This document shows positions 8,550 through 17,365 of a stretch of 64,000 nucleotides of DNA, piece after piece (within the stretch, counting starts at the first letter, position 1; every line of letters starts with the position of its first letter). A program made the position numbers and the translations under genes. The notes beneath the pieces are model-generated. The model was not told the DNA's origin. It did not search any database and was given only the letters and a program-made list of their open reading frames with translations. Source of the stretch: Alteromonas sp. MMG017 (lineage in GTDB: Bacteria > Pseudomonadota > Gammaproteobacteria > Enterobacterales > Alteromonadaceae); the NCBI RefSeq assembly GCF_018100795.1, contig NZ_JAGJDY010000016.1:31573-95572 (forward strand), given 5' to 3'.

Positions 8550-9268
8550 GCGATAGCCTCCTTCACGGTGAATTTACCTTCAAGTAAGGCACGGCCTAAA
8601 ATAACGCCGCCAACGTTAGTCGGTTTTAAGGCTGAAATGTCATTTAAGCTGCCAATGCCGCCAGACGCTTGCCAGCTAACATTAGGGAAGCGTGCACTCA
8701 TCTCTTCGTAAAGCTCTACGTTAGCACCTTGTAGCGTACCGTCACGGCTAATGTCGGTGCAAAGCACATGTTTAGCGCCTACCGATGTAAAGTCGTTTAG
8801 CAAGTCTTCCAGGGCTACCCCTGAATTCTCCTGCCATCCGTGAGTGGCAATTAACTTTTCGCCATTCTCACTAATGTTAATATCTAGGGCTAGCACGATA
8901 TGCTCGGCACCGTATTTGGTTACCCAGGATTTCACCAGTTCAGGCTGTTTAACGGCCAGTGAACCAATTACCACGCGGCTTACGCCAATATCGAGTAACT
9001 GGGCCACTTCTTCTTCGCTACGAATACCGCCGCCTGCTTGAAACTGCATGCGTTTGGTATCCACCATTGATTTAATCAAAGTAAGTTGGCGTTTGCTGGT
9101 ATCTTTCGCGCCAGTTAAATCAACAATGTGCAACCAAGTAGCGCCTTGGTCTGCGTAGTCGTTTACTACGTCTACTGGGTCAAATTCGTATTTTGTTTTT
9201 TGCTCGTAGTCGCCCTGATACAAACGCACTACGCTGCCATCGATAAGATCAATTGCTGGAATAATCAT
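8531..9268 (-). CDS. hisA: Phosphoribosylformimino-5-aminoimidazole carboxamide ribotide isomerase
   Basis: A 245-residue TIM barrel related to HisF. It starts MIIPAIDLIDGSVVRLYQGD, with the catalytic Asp in AIDLIDG and the second Asp in TDISRDGT, and phosphate loops QAGGGIRS and QASGGIGS. It performs the Amadori isomerisation of ProFAR to PRFAR, step 4 of histidine synthesis. Its start overlaps the hisH stop by one base. Confidence 0.97.
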   Translation of the reverse strand: MIIPAIDLIDGSVVRLYQGDYEQKTKYEFDPVDVVNDYADQGATWLHIVDLTGAKDTSKRQLTLIKSMVDTKRMQFQAGGGIRSEEEVAQLLDIGVSRVVIGSLAVKQPELVKSWVTKYGAEHIVLALDINISENGEKLIATHGWQENSGVALEDLLNDFTSVGAKHVLCTDISRDGTLQGANVELYEEMSARFPNVSWQASGGIGSLNDISALKPTNVGGVILGRALLEGKFTVKEAIACWQNA

Positions 9269-9912
9269 TATAGGTTCACAAAGTTAGTCAGTAGTTGCGC
9301 ACCAGCATCGCTGGAACGTTCAGGGTGAAATTGCACGCCAAAGAAGTTGTCTTTGTTAATGGCCGCTGAAAACGGGTTTCCGTAATTACAGCTAGCTAGC
9401 GTATGGGCGTACTCTGGTACGGCAAAGCTGTGCACAAAATAGAAATAGGTATCTTGCGGAATGCCTTTAAACAAGGTGTCGTCGTTATGAGAAACCGTGT
9501 TCCAACCCATGTGCGGTAAACGCAAGCCATTCGCTTCCATACGCGCCACACGACCAGGCATGAGTGACAAGCAAGGAATATCATCCTGCGTGTCTCCTAG
9601 GCGGTTCTCTAAGCTACCTTCAGCGCTACTTTCTACCATCAATTGCATACCTAAACACACGCCTAGTACAGGCTGAGTTAGGCTTTGCAATGTGCTTGAT
9701 AAGTCTTTTTGCGTAATGCTTGCCATGGCAGCAGCGGCAGTACCGACACCGGGTAGAAAGACTTTGTCAGCGCGGGTGATCACATCTTTGTCGTCAGATA
9801 CTTCAACGGTTACACCTAAACGCTCTAGCGCAAAGCGAACCGATGAAATATTTGCGCAGCCTGTGTTCACAATGACAATTTTCTGTCTTTGCGATTTTTG
9901 TATGTCAGGCAT
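9268..9912 (-). CDS. hisH: Imidazole glycerol phosphate synthase, glutaminase subunit
   Basis: A 214-residue class I glutamine amidotransferase. The nucleophile Cys sits in GVCLGMQLM, the oxyanion region is PGVGTAAAAM, and the His-Glu pair is in GVQFHPERSS. It releases ammonia for HisF. The start overlaps the hisB stop by one base. The extra N-terminal residues before KIVIVNTG are a little longer than in some homologues, so a slightly later start is possible. Confidence 0.97.
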   Translation of the reverse strand: MPDIQKSQRQKIVIVNTGCANISSVRFALERLGVTVEVSDDKDVITRADKVFLPGVGTAAAAMASITQKDLSSTLQSLTQPVLGVCLGMQLMVESSAEGSLENRLGDTQDDIPCLSLMPGRVARMEANGLRLPHMGWNTVSHNDDTLFKGIPQDTYFYFVHSFAVPEYAHTLASCNYGNPFSAAINKDNFFGVQFHPERSSDAGAQLLTNFVNL

Positions 9913-10982
9913 TAAAGCGCTCCTTTACTGCTAGGTAATGCATCGCCTTGTCGCGTAATGGCTTGACGTAACGCACGGCCAAATACTTTGAATAAACTTT
10001 CTACCTGGTGGTGAGCATTCCCTTCGCTGGTGGAAAGATGAAGCGACAGCCCCATGCTTTGCGCCAATGAGTAGAAAAAATGCGGCACCATTTCAGTGGC
10101 CATTTCGCCCACTTGGTCGCGACTAAAATCGGCCTCGAATTTAAGGTGAGGGCGGTTTGAGATATCCATGATACATTCAGCGCGGCACTCATCCATAGGC
10201 AGAGCAAAGCCAAAACGGCCAATACCACGTTTATCACCTAGGGCTTTCTTAAGGGCTTCACCTAATGCCAGTGCGGTGTCTTCCACACTGTGGTGGTCAT
10301 CTATGTGCAAATCGCCATCTACGGTTACGTTTAATTCAAAGCCACCGTGGGTCGCAATTTGGTCTAGCATGTGATCGAAGAAACCTAAGCCAGTGTGAAT
10401 GTGTGACTTTTCGGTAGAGTCTAAATCTACGCGCACTTTAATATCGGTTTCCGAGGTAGTGCGGATAACTTCAGCAATACGTGAAGACGACAATAAGGTT
10501 TTTTGAATGTGATCCCAGTTCAAGGTTTCAGGGTTATATTGCAACCCTTTAATACCCATGTTCTCGGCAAGTTGCATGTCAGTCATGCGATCGCCAATAA
10601 CGTATGAACGAGTGAAATCCACTTTACCTTGTTGAAGGTAGTCTTTTACTAGCCCTAATTTAGGCTTACGGCACGTGCAGTTATCTTCTTCAAAATGCGG
10701 GCAAATAAGCACGTCGTCAAACGTAATGCCTTGGCTTTTGAATATGGCCATCATAGCATTGTGAGGCGCATCAAAATCTGCCTGAGGAAAGCTATCTGTG
10801 CCTAAACCGTCTTGGTTGGTGACCATCACAAACTTAAAGCCTGCTGCTTTTAGTTTTAATAGCACAGGAATAACATTTGGCTCGAAAACCAGCTTCTCTA
10901 AACTGTCTAGCTGTTTATCTACTGGCGGCTCTTCTACTAACGTGCCGTCGCGGTCGATAAATAAAATGGCTTGCTGACTCAT
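9912..10982 (-). CDS. hisB: Bifunctional histidinol-phosphatase / imidazoleglycerol-phosphate dehydratase
   Basis: A 356-residue fusion of the gammaproteobacterial type. The N-terminal HAD phosphatase domain shows FIDRDGTLVEEPP (Asp10 and Asp12) and a zinc-binding CPHFEEDNCTCRKP loop. The C-terminal dehydratase domain has GFFDHMLDQIATHGG and HHSVEDTALALG, two of the metal-binding motifs of IGPD. It provides steps 6 and 8 of the pathway. It overlaps hisC by four bases. Confidence 0.97.
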   Translation of the reverse strand: MSQQAILFIDRDGTLVEEPPVDKQLDSLEKLVFEPNVIPVLLKLKAAGFKFVMVTNQDGLGTDSFPQADFDAPHNAMMAIFKSQGITFDDVLICPHFEEDNCTCRKPKLGLVKDYLQQGKVDFTRSYVIGDRMTDMQLAENMGIKGLQYNPETLNWDHIQKTLLSSSRIAEVIRTTSETDIKVRVDLDSTEKSHIHTGLGFFDHMLDQIATHGGFELNVTVDGDLHIDDHHSVEDTALALGEALKKALGDKRGIGRFGFALPMDECRAECIMDISNRPHLKFEADFSRDQVGEMATEMVPHFFYSLAQSMGLSLHLSTSEGNAHHQVESLFKVFGRALRQAITRQGDALPSSKGAL

Positions 10983-12055
10983 GCCGCTAGCTCCTTTTTA
11001 AATTCGTTGATCAGTTGCAATAAACGCTGGTTTTGTTCTTCAGTACCAATGCTTACTCGCAAGCAATTTGTAAGGTTAAGCTGTTTAGATTGGTCGCGTA
11101 TTAATAACCCTTTGCTCACTAAATATTGCATGAGTTCGCTGGCTTTCTCGTAGCGAAATAGCACAAAGTTAGCTTTTCTATCGCCTACTAATTCAAAGCC
11201 GTCGATATCAGCAAGGGCCGCTGCCAATAGGTCTTTTTCTCTATTAATGGTATCTACCTGCAACTGAATTAATGTCAGTGAATCAGTAGATAACGCTTGT
11301 GCAGCAATTTGTGCAACAGGCTCAGCAATAGGATAAGGTGCAATCACTTTTAGTAGCGCTTGAATAACCGGCGCTTGGGCTAACGTGAACCCGCAGCGAA
11401 GTCCAGCTAGCGCAAAGGCTTTTGAAAGCGTACGCAATACTACTAGGTTAGGGTAATCCGCTATTTCATTTGCCCACGTATTATCAGCGTCAAACTCAAT
11501 ATAGGCTTCGTCTACCACCACTAAAGCTTTGTCGGTAAAGTGTGTGAGGACCTTACGAATGTCTTCTCTGGCAACCTGTGTACCCGTTGGGTTGTTCGGT
11601 GCACAAATAAAGATAACATTAGTGTTATCAATTGCGCATACACCATCAACGTCTAGGCTAAAATCGCTGTTAAGTGGTACCGTAGTAATACCGACATCAC
11701 AGGTTTCTGCGCTAATTGCGTACATGCCGTAGGTAGGCGGGCAAATCACTATATTATCTTTGCCTGGGGTGCAGAAAGTACGAATTAGTAACTCAATACC
11801 TTCGTCTGCACCACGGGTAACAATCAATTGTGAAGTATCGATGCCTGCGTAAGCTGCATAGCTTTCTACTACCGATGAAGGCTGACATGACGGGTAACGA
11901 TTAAAGTTACTTGCATCTATATCATACTCATTGGCATAGGGTGATTCGTTTGCATTTAGCCAATCTTGGCCGCCTGAATATAAACGCCTTGCCGACTCGT
12001 AGGGCTTCAATGGCACCAAGTTATCGTTAATGAGATTATTGATAAGAGTAGACAT
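10979..12055 (-). CDS. hisC: Histidinol-phosphate aminotransferase
   Basis: A 358-residue fold-type I PLP enzyme. Substrate-binding NANESPY near residue 38, the PNNPTG loop, VVDEAYIEF and the Schiff-base lysine in TLSKAFALAG are all visible. It transfers an amino group from glutamate to imidazole acetol phosphate (step 7). The ATG overlaps the hisD stop by one base. Confidence 0.97.
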   Translation of the reverse strand: MSTLINNLINDNLVPLKPYESARRLYSGGQDWLNANESPYANEYDIDASNFNRYPSCQPSSVVESYAAYAGIDTSQLIVTRGADEGIELLIRTFCTPGKDNIVICPPTYGMYAISAETCDVGITTVPLNSDFSLDVDGVCAIDNTNVIFICAPNNPTGTQVAREDIRKVLTHFTDKALVVVDEAYIEFDADNTWANEIADYPNLVVLRTLSKAFALAGLRCGFTLAQAPVIQALLKVIAPYPIAEPVAQIAAQALSTDSLTLIQLQVDTINREKDLLAAALADIDGFELVGDRKANFVLFRYEKASELMQYLVSKGLLIRDQSKQLNLTNCLRVSIGTEEQNQRLLQLINEFKKELAA

Positions 12056-13386
12056 TATGAATCTCCCTTATCGCTAACGTTTGCTTGTTTTTGCATACCT
12101 AATTTTTGCATACGCAGTGCTACGGCTTGTTCGTGAGCATCTAGGCCTTCAGCGCTGGCTAAGGCCATAATAGCGGGGCCTAAATTGCGCATGCCATCGG
12201 CTGATAATTCTTGAATGGTGTAACGGCGCATAAAGTCGAGCAAACCCAAGCTAGAATAGTTCTTCGCATAACCGTAAGTAGGTAATACGTGGTTTGTACC
12301 CGAGGCATAATCACCGGCTGATTCGGGTGACCAAGGGCCTAAGAATATTGAACCTGCGTATTTGATTTTCGGCAGTAAGCTGCGAGCATCTTCAATTTGT
12401 ACAATTAAGTGTTCAGGCGCATAGGCATTGCTTACTAAAATGGCGTCGTCTACTGAGTCAGCCAAAATATAGCGGGCATTCTCCATTGCAGGGCGAGCAA
12501 TATCGGCACGTGAAAGCGTAGACAATTGACGTTCAACCGCTGCTTTTGCTGCCTCAATTAACGTTTCGCTGTTAGACACTAAAATGGCTTGAGAATCTGG
12601 GCCATGCTCTGCTTGAGAAAGTAAATCTGAGGCAACAAATTCAGCATCGGCAAATTCATCTGCTAATACCAATACTTCAGATGGGCCTGCTGGCATATCA
12701 ATTGCCGCACCATCAGCACGTAAACTAACCTGCTGTTTGGCTTCAGTTACAAAACTATTACCTGGGCCAAATATTTTATCGACTTGCGGTATAGAGTCTG
12801 TACCTAGTGCCATGGCTGCAATGGCCTGTGCACCGCCACAAAGATATATGGCTTCAATGCCGCATTTTCTTGCGGCATACGCAATTTCAGGGGCAATTAA
12901 GCCTTGCTGGTTTGGTGGCGTACAAAGCAGTTTGTTTTCACAACCTGCTACTAGCGCAGGCACACCTAACATCAATACCGTAGAAGGCAAAGGAGCACTG
13001 CCACCTGGAATATACAAACCTACTGCATCTAGCGGCGTGAAGCGCAATTCGCAGTTCACACCAGGTGTAGTAGTTAGGGCAATATCACTTGGCAACTGCG
13101 CATCGTGAAACGCTTTAATATTGTTAAATGCAATATCAATTGCGCCAGCTACTTCTGCGGTAACCGAGCTTGCTAACGTGTCGATGTTTTCTTGCGATAA
13201 CACCAGCGATTGCAAATCAGGGCAATCAAACTTACGAGTAAAGTTGATAACGGCTGCATCGCCTTCACTTTCTACGTTAGCGATAATCTCGCCCACGGTT
13301 TGTTTTAACTGTTGGCTATTGGCCATAGCCGGGCGCGAAAGCGCTGTTTTTTTCTCAAGCTTTGATAGAGATGACCAGATAATCAT
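12055..13386 (-). CDS. hisD: Histidinol dehydrogenase
   Basis: A 443-residue zinc-dependent enzyme that oxidises histidinol to histidine in two NAD-dependent steps. It has GLYIPGG, the FGPGNSFVTEAK loop, DMPAGPSEVLVLAD and the conserved HGPDSQA histidine region, plus NHVLPTYGYA near the C-terminus. The 13-base gap to hisG and downstream overlaps fit operon transcription from hisG to hisI. Confidence 0.97.
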   Translation of the reverse strand: MIIWSSLSKLEKKTALSRPAMANSQQLKQTVGEIIANVESEGDAAVINFTRKFDCPDLQSLVLSQENIDTLASSVTAEVAGAIDIAFNNIKAFHDAQLPSDIALTTTPGVNCELRFTPLDAVGLYIPGGSAPLPSTVLMLGVPALVAGCENKLLCTPPNQQGLIAPEIAYAARKCGIEAIYLCGGAQAIAAMALGTDSIPQVDKIFGPGNSFVTEAKQQVSLRADGAAIDMPAGPSEVLVLADEFADAEFVASDLLSQAEHGPDSQAILVSNSETLIEAAKAAVERQLSTLSRADIARPAMENARYILADSVDDAILVSNAYAPEHLIVQIEDARSLLPKIKYAGSIFLGPWSPESAGDYASGTNHVLPTYGYAKNYSSLGLLDFMRRYTIQELSADGMRNLGPAIMALASAEGLDAHEQAVALRMQKLGMQKQANVSDKGDS

Positions 13387-13399
13387 AATCTTTTGCCTT

Positions 13400-14302
13400 T
13401 TAGCCCATCATTTTTTCGATAGGCATTACTAATATTGAAGAGCAGCCTAGTGCTTTTAGTTTTTCCATCGTTTCCCAAAATAGGGTCTCAGTAGAAACAA
13501 CATGAATAGCGACATGCTCTTCATTGCCAGACAAAGGCAATACAGTTGGGTTTTCCGCGCCCGGTAACAAGCTTTTCACTTGTTCTAGGTAAGCTTTTGG
13601 TGCGTGAAGCATGATGTACTTGCTTTCTTTCGCTAGCAATACACCGTCGACACGAGGCATTAGTCGGTTGATAAGGGTTTGCTTTTCATCGCTCATGTTG
13701 CCGTCGGCGCGTTGAATTAACACTGCTTTAGAGCGGAAGATGACATCTTCTTCAACCAAGCCGTTAGCTTCAAGAGTTGCGCCTGTGGATACCAAATCAC
13801 AAATTGCATCGGCAACACCTGCGCGCGGTGCAACTTCAACTGAACCAGTAAGCATGACTGCTTTGGCGTTAATTTTTTGCTCTGCAAAATAACGCTCTAA
13901 AAGGAATGGGTAAGTGGTAGCCACTTTCTTGCCTTCCAAAGACTGAATGTTGGTGTAATCCATTTCAGTAGGAACGGCGATAGACAAGCGACAACCGCCG
14001 TAGTCTAAACGACGCAATACTTCATAATCAGAAGGCTTGTTAGCCGCTTTGCGTTCTAACATTTTTTCTTCAAGCTCGTTTTCGCCAATGAAGCCAAGGT
14101 CGGCTACGCCGTCCATCACTAATCCTGGAATGTCGTCATCGCGAACACGTAACAAATCGATAGGCTCGTTGGTAGAATGCGCAATCAGCAGGCGATCACG
14201 AATGTTCAATTTTATGCCAATAGCCTTAAGTAGTGCGATGCTGTCATCGCTTAAACGGCCTGATTTCTGTATGGCAATTCGAAGTCTTTTGCTGTTACTC
14301 AT
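13400..14302 (-). CDS. hisG: ATP phosphoribosyltransferase (long form)
   Basis: A 300-residue long-form HisG with the C-terminal ACT-like regulatory domain, so feedback inhibition by histidine is expected. It begins with LRIAIQKSGRLSDDS, has the catalytic GVADLGFIGENE region and the PRPP-binding segment around DLVSTGATLEANGL (the loop ending TGATL). It performs the committed step of histidine synthesis. It is the first structural gene after the attenuator. Confidence 0.97.
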   Translation of the reverse strand: MSNSKRLRIAIQKSGRLSDDSIALLKAIGIKLNIRDRLLIAHSTNEPIDLLRVRDDDIPGLVMDGVADLGFIGENELEEKMLERKAANKPSDYEVLRRLDYGGCRLSIAVPTEMDYTNIQSLEGKKVATTYPFLLERYFAEQKINAKAVMLTGSVEVAPRAGVADAICDLVSTGATLEANGLVEEDVIFRSKAVLIQRADGNMSDEKQTLINRLMPRVDGVLLAKESKYIMLHAPKAYLEQVKSLLPGAENPTVLPLSGNEEHVAIHVVSTETLFWETMEKLKALGCSSILVMPIEKMMG

Positions 14303-14360
14303 TGAAACGTTCCTTACACGTTGTACTACTTTTTACTGTCTTAACGATTACGCCTAAAAC

Positions 14361-14391
14361 GAAAAACCCCCGGAAGTTTCCTTCCGGGGGT
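14361..14391 (-). terminator. his operon attenuator terminator
   Basis: On the minus strand an 11-bp GC-rich stem (ACCCCCGGAAG on the plus strand, 14366-14376, paired with 14381-14391) around a four-base loop is followed by a T-run. It lies between the histidine leader peptide and hisG, where the attenuator terminator is expected. When His-tRNA is scarce, ribosome stalling in the leader should prevent its formation. Confidence 0.9.
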
Positions 14392-14455
14392 CGAGAATTT
14401 TTTCTATCTGCGCCACTGAAAGGAATAATAGACCTTCCAGCACGAACCTGAAAGG

Positions 14456-14500
14456 CTATGCTTTATGATGGTGGTGATGTTTTACAGCGCAGTTAATCAT
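14456..14500 (-). CDS. hisL: his operon leader peptide
   Basis: A 14-residue ORF reads MINCAVKHHHHHKA followed by TAG. Five consecutive histidine codons make it a clear leader peptide. It sits about 65 bases upstream of the attenuator stem and about 150 bases before hisG. Translation speed through the His codons would set the RNA fold and so termination. It is too short for usual gene finders. Confidence 0.93.
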   Translation of the reverse strand: MINCAVKHHHHHKA

Positions 14501-14534
14501 TTAATTTATTTAAACCTATTTTTGAACGGCTGAA

Positions 14535-14563
14535 ACATTAACGGTTTGCCCCTACATTTGCAA
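14535..14563 (-). promoter_or_regulatory. Putative sigma-70 promoter of the his operon
   Basis: On the minus strand TTGCAA (14563-14558) and TAATGT (14540-14535) are separated by exactly 17 bases. The predicted start of transcription falls about 25-30 bases before the hisL ATG, a normal position. Confidence 0.5.
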
Positions 14564-14711
14564 GGCGAAAGTGAACTCTTTTTGCAGTTTCAGTCTAAAT
14601 TAATATGTATATAGTAAAACTTTTTGATCTGAGCCAATGTGATCGTTTTCCCTATTAGTTAATGTACGGGATGAAATATCACAGAATTGACCCTAACGGG
14701 TTGGGGTAGCC

Positions 14712-15137
14712 ATGAGTAATGACCTAATTTTTTCCATTTTACCGCGCAACACCAAAGTGCCCATCGAAACTGATAACCGGGTAAAAAAAGTGGCGCGCAG
14801 CGAAAAGTCAGAAGCGCTCAATCAAGATGAAAAAGAGCAGCACGATGAAGTGCATATCGTTGATGAAATGGAACAGCGTGAACGGCACGAGCAAAACAAC
14901 GAAAAGAATGAACACCCGAGCGAACAAGAGAGTCGCCAACAAGGGGATCGTCAACAAGAGAGTCTTCAACAAGAAGACAGTCAAGCTAATACACAAGAAC
15001 TCAAGCAAAAAAACAAGCAAGACGACAAATCAATAGGGCAGCAATTGGGCGAAACTGAAAGCCGCGAATTAAATACCGCAGATGCAACGGGCACTAAATT
15101 ACCGCGGGGCATTAAGCATGTGGATATTACTATTTAA
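14712..15137 (+). CDS. Highly charged, Gln/Glu-rich protein of unknown function
   Basis: A 141-residue protein with an ordered-looking N-terminal 25 residues (MSNDLIFSILPRNTKVPIET) and short C-terminal PRGIKHVDITI, separated by about 95 residues very rich in Q, E, K, R, D, N and H. That middle is low complexity and probably disordered or coiled coil. There is no signal peptide or membrane segment. A GGGGT-like ribosome site precedes the ATG. I do not recognise a family. The conserved-looking ends suggest a real gene rather than chance; it stands alone, divergent from the his operon. Confidence 0.6.
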   Translation: MSNDLIFSILPRNTKVPIETDNRVKKVARSEKSEALNQDEKEQHDEVHIVDEMEQRERHEQNNEKNEHPSEQESRQQGDRQQESLQQEDSQANTQELKQKNKQDDKSIGQQLGETESRELNTADATGTKLPRGIKHVDITI

Positions 15138-15230
15138 CTGTGCAAGTGGCTTTCGGGTTCCTTCCCGTTACTTCTTATATGTTGCCTCAAAGTAACTCTG
15201 CAGAACAAAATTACATTCAGTAAACTTATA

Positions 15231-15362
15231 TTATTTTCTGCCGCTGCTTTTAATTGCGCGCTTTAGTTCAGTTGGCAGTAAAAACGCATAACTGATAAAC
15301 ATAAGCGCAATACCCGTAACGATAAATAAATCATCTGCATTTAAAGAAAGTAGCGTTGTCAT
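15231..15362 (-). CDS. Small single-pass membrane protein (43 residues)
   Basis: A minus-strand ORF of 44 codons starts ATG at 15362 and stops with TAA at 15233. The product, MTTLLSLNADDLFIVTGIAL followed by MFISYAFLLPTELKRAIKS, has one hydrophobic helix of about 20 residues and a basic C-terminal tail, the layout of small inner-membrane proteins. The ribosome site is weak (TAGG). It otherwise fills the 350-base gap between two genes. Function unknown. Confidence 0.5.
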   Translation of the reverse strand: MTTLLSLNADDLFIVTGIALMFISYAFLLPTELKRAIKSSGRK

Positions 15363-15490
15363 AGTAATACCTATAAGCGTTGAGAAGGAATGTCATAATT
15401 CACAACCAAATATTATCATTTCGGTGGCTACAAAATAGGGGCTGGGCACTCAACTTTAGTTTAAAAATCAAGCGTTTTTAGACTAATTGA

Positions 15491-15784
15491 TTAATCGCAG
15501 GTTATTGGAGGTAAGCGAGGTGGTTGAGGTGGTAATTTTACGTCGTCACTAAGCAGTAAATCTAGAGCAAGGTTAACTTTCCCATTAGAACCCTTATATC
15601 GATCTGGATCGTCGGTCTCTAAAAATAAGTCGTTCTCATATACTTGCTCATCAACAACCTGTTGACGCATTTCAAAGACTCGCGCTGAGCAATCATCCAT
15701 GTCATTAATTGAATGACAGCCGCTAGATAGCAGGCTGAACCCGGCAAGCACAAACAAATGAGAGCTTTTTGAACGCTTCTTCAT
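15491..15784 (-). CDS. Small putative lipoprotein of unknown function
   Basis: A 97-residue protein with a basic start (MKKRSKSS), a hydrophobic stretch and a lipobox-like LLSSGC with Cys at about residue 23, so it is probably lipidated. The mature part is acidic and ends in a proline-rich tail (KLPPQPPRLPPITCD). No family is recognised. It is a monocistronic minus-strand gene. Confidence 0.6.
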   Translation of the reverse strand: MKKRSKSSHLFVLAGFSLLSSGCHSINDMDDCSARVFEMRQQVVDEQVYENDLFLETDDPDRYKGSNGKVNLALDLLLSDDVKLPPQPPRLPPITCD

Positions 15785-15881
15785 AAAATACCATTCCCTT
15801 TTTTATGTAACCTTTAACTTCTAGGTTTGTACACAATTTACTTAATAGCGAACTTGAACATTAAGAAAGCTTCTTAAATCC

Positions 15882-16376
15882 CTAATTGTGAAGGCTCAAC
15901 TGCCAATACCCAACATCTAACCATTCACCAAATTTAAACCCGACCTTAGGGAAATGTGCCACTTTTTTCATACCTAATTTTTCGTGTAAACCAACGCTGG
16001 CTGAGTTAGGTAACGTTATACCACCGATTACACTGTTGATGCCCAGAAGTTTGAGTTTATCTAAAAGTACTTCATATAGTTCAGTGCCTAACCCTTTTCC
16101 TTGGGCTTCGTTAGAAAGGTAAATCGTAGACTCTACAGAAAAACGATAAGCCGTCCTTTCTTTCCATTTAGTTGCATATGCATACCCTATAACTGCTTCG
16201 TCTTCGACTGCAACTATCCATGGTAAGGTAGATTCTGACACTTTCCTTAATCTCTTAGACATTTCTTCGCTTGAAACTTCAGTTTCTTCGAAAGTTATAC
16301 AGGTATTAGCAACATAGAAATTATAGATTTCAGCTATTTTGGGCGAGTCTTCTAAAACAGCATCTCTAATAATCAT
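15882..16376 (-). CDS. GNAT N-acetyltransferase, phosphinothricin-acetyltransferase-like
   Basis: A 164-residue GNAT protein. It begins IRDAVLEDSPKIAEIYNFYV with the TFEETEVS stretch typical of the Pat/Bar/YncA subgroup, and has the acetyl-CoA loop EAQGKGLGTELYEVLLDKL plus GGITLPNSASVGLHEKLGM. Members acetylate small amines such as methionine derivatives or glufosinate. The natural substrate here is unknown. Confidence 0.85.
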   Translation of the reverse strand: MIIRDAVLEDSPKIAEIYNFYVANTCITFEETEVSSEEMSKRLRKVSESTLPWIVAVEDEAVIGYAYATKWKERTAYRFSVESTIYLSNEAQGKGLGTELYEVLLDKLKLLGINSVIGGITLPNSASVGLHEKLGMKKVAHFPKVGFKFGEWLDVGYWQLSLHN

Positions 16377-16420
16377 GAAGTCTCCAAGCAGTAAAAGAAC
16401 AACAATAGGGCGTATTTCAC

Positions 16421-17020
16421 TTAATCTTCGCGGGCAACATTCATCAGACAGAAGGCTAGAAGCAAGGTTGCGAGTACACCAAACCCACCAGCAACCGCCG
16501 AAGGTAAGAAGGCGTTACGGCCAAATACAATTAATATCCCATTGGCGAGCATAGCAACAATACCCACTAGCGCAGTAACTCCACCTAAAGGCTTAGCACC
16601 ATCTTGCATTTTTGCGATGCCAAAAATAAGTGCCGCAAAACCTAGCAAGAGCTTTGCTGCGTAATAGATCATGAAAGACAAGGCCACTACTGCACCCGCT
16701 AATGGTCCTAGGCTTTCGTTTTGCGTTGCAGCTTCGCGAAATGGTGTAAACAGAGTAAGACCGACACTCACTTGTACCAAGTTAAGCGCTGCACTAAATG
16801 CAATGGCAGACCATCCTACGTGGTAATGTTTTGCGCGCACCATCGCGGCGCCAGCAAATGCCATAAGGAAGGTAAAAAGAATACTTTCCGTTCCCCAGAA
16901 TAGCTGGCGTGGAAAATCGATGTCGGCCACGCGAAGTAGGGTGTAAAGCGCCTGCGTAGCGGCCAGTAAAAAGAGTAAATACGACGTAACCCTAACCGTG
17001 TGTCTATTTGTAAAATCCAT
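16421..17020 (-). CDS. Polytopic membrane protein of unknown function
   Basis: A 199-residue protein with about six hydrophobic segments and short loops; one loop contains HYHVGW. No catalytic motif or transporter signature is recognised. It precedes the GNAT gene in the same direction with a 44-base gap, so co-transcription is possible but not shown. Confidence 0.65.
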   Translation of the reverse strand: MDFTNRHTVRVTSYLLFLLAATQALYTLLRVADIDFPRQLFWGTESILFTFLMAFAGAAMVRAKHYHVGWSAIAFSAALNLVQVSVGLTLFTPFREAATQNESLGPLAGAVVALSFMIYYAAKLLLGFAALIFGIAKMQDGAKPLGGVTALVGIVAMLANGILIVFGRNAFLPSAVAGGFGVLATLLLAFCLMNVARED

Positions 17021-17299
17021 GGTTTCCCTTTGTGTGTTTGTCTAAGACTGCTCAAGGTCAATTATTGATGTTTTAAAAGACGTTAACCTAGTTCAACGCT
17101 TCAAATAAGGTGTCGCGTGCGTGTTGATCTATAATCGCTGAATGGTGATGCGAAGGCAGAGCCTGAAATTTTCTCAGTACTAATATGTTGTATTTTGGTA
17201 ATGAAATCAACGTTCGAGATTGGTAGCAGAGTATAAGCGTAATATTGCGATATGAAGCTTGCTACATACAGGTAGGTTAGGGGGGGCGATTTTTAAAAA

Positions 17300-17340
17300 C
17301 TGGCGCTAAACTTTTAAAAATTTAAAAGGGTCAGCACCAG
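17300..17340 (-). terminator. Terminator-like long hairpin after the SYLF gene
   Basis: On the minus strand CTGGTGCT and AGCGCCAG pair (one mismatch), enclosing a second TTTTAAA/TTTAAAA stem, and the hairpin is followed by TTTTTAAAAA. It lies directly downstream of the SYLF lipoprotein gene. The rest of the 17021-17365 gap shows no gene. Confidence 0.55.
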
Positions 17341-17365
17341 GTTATTATTGTTAACTCAGTTTCAA

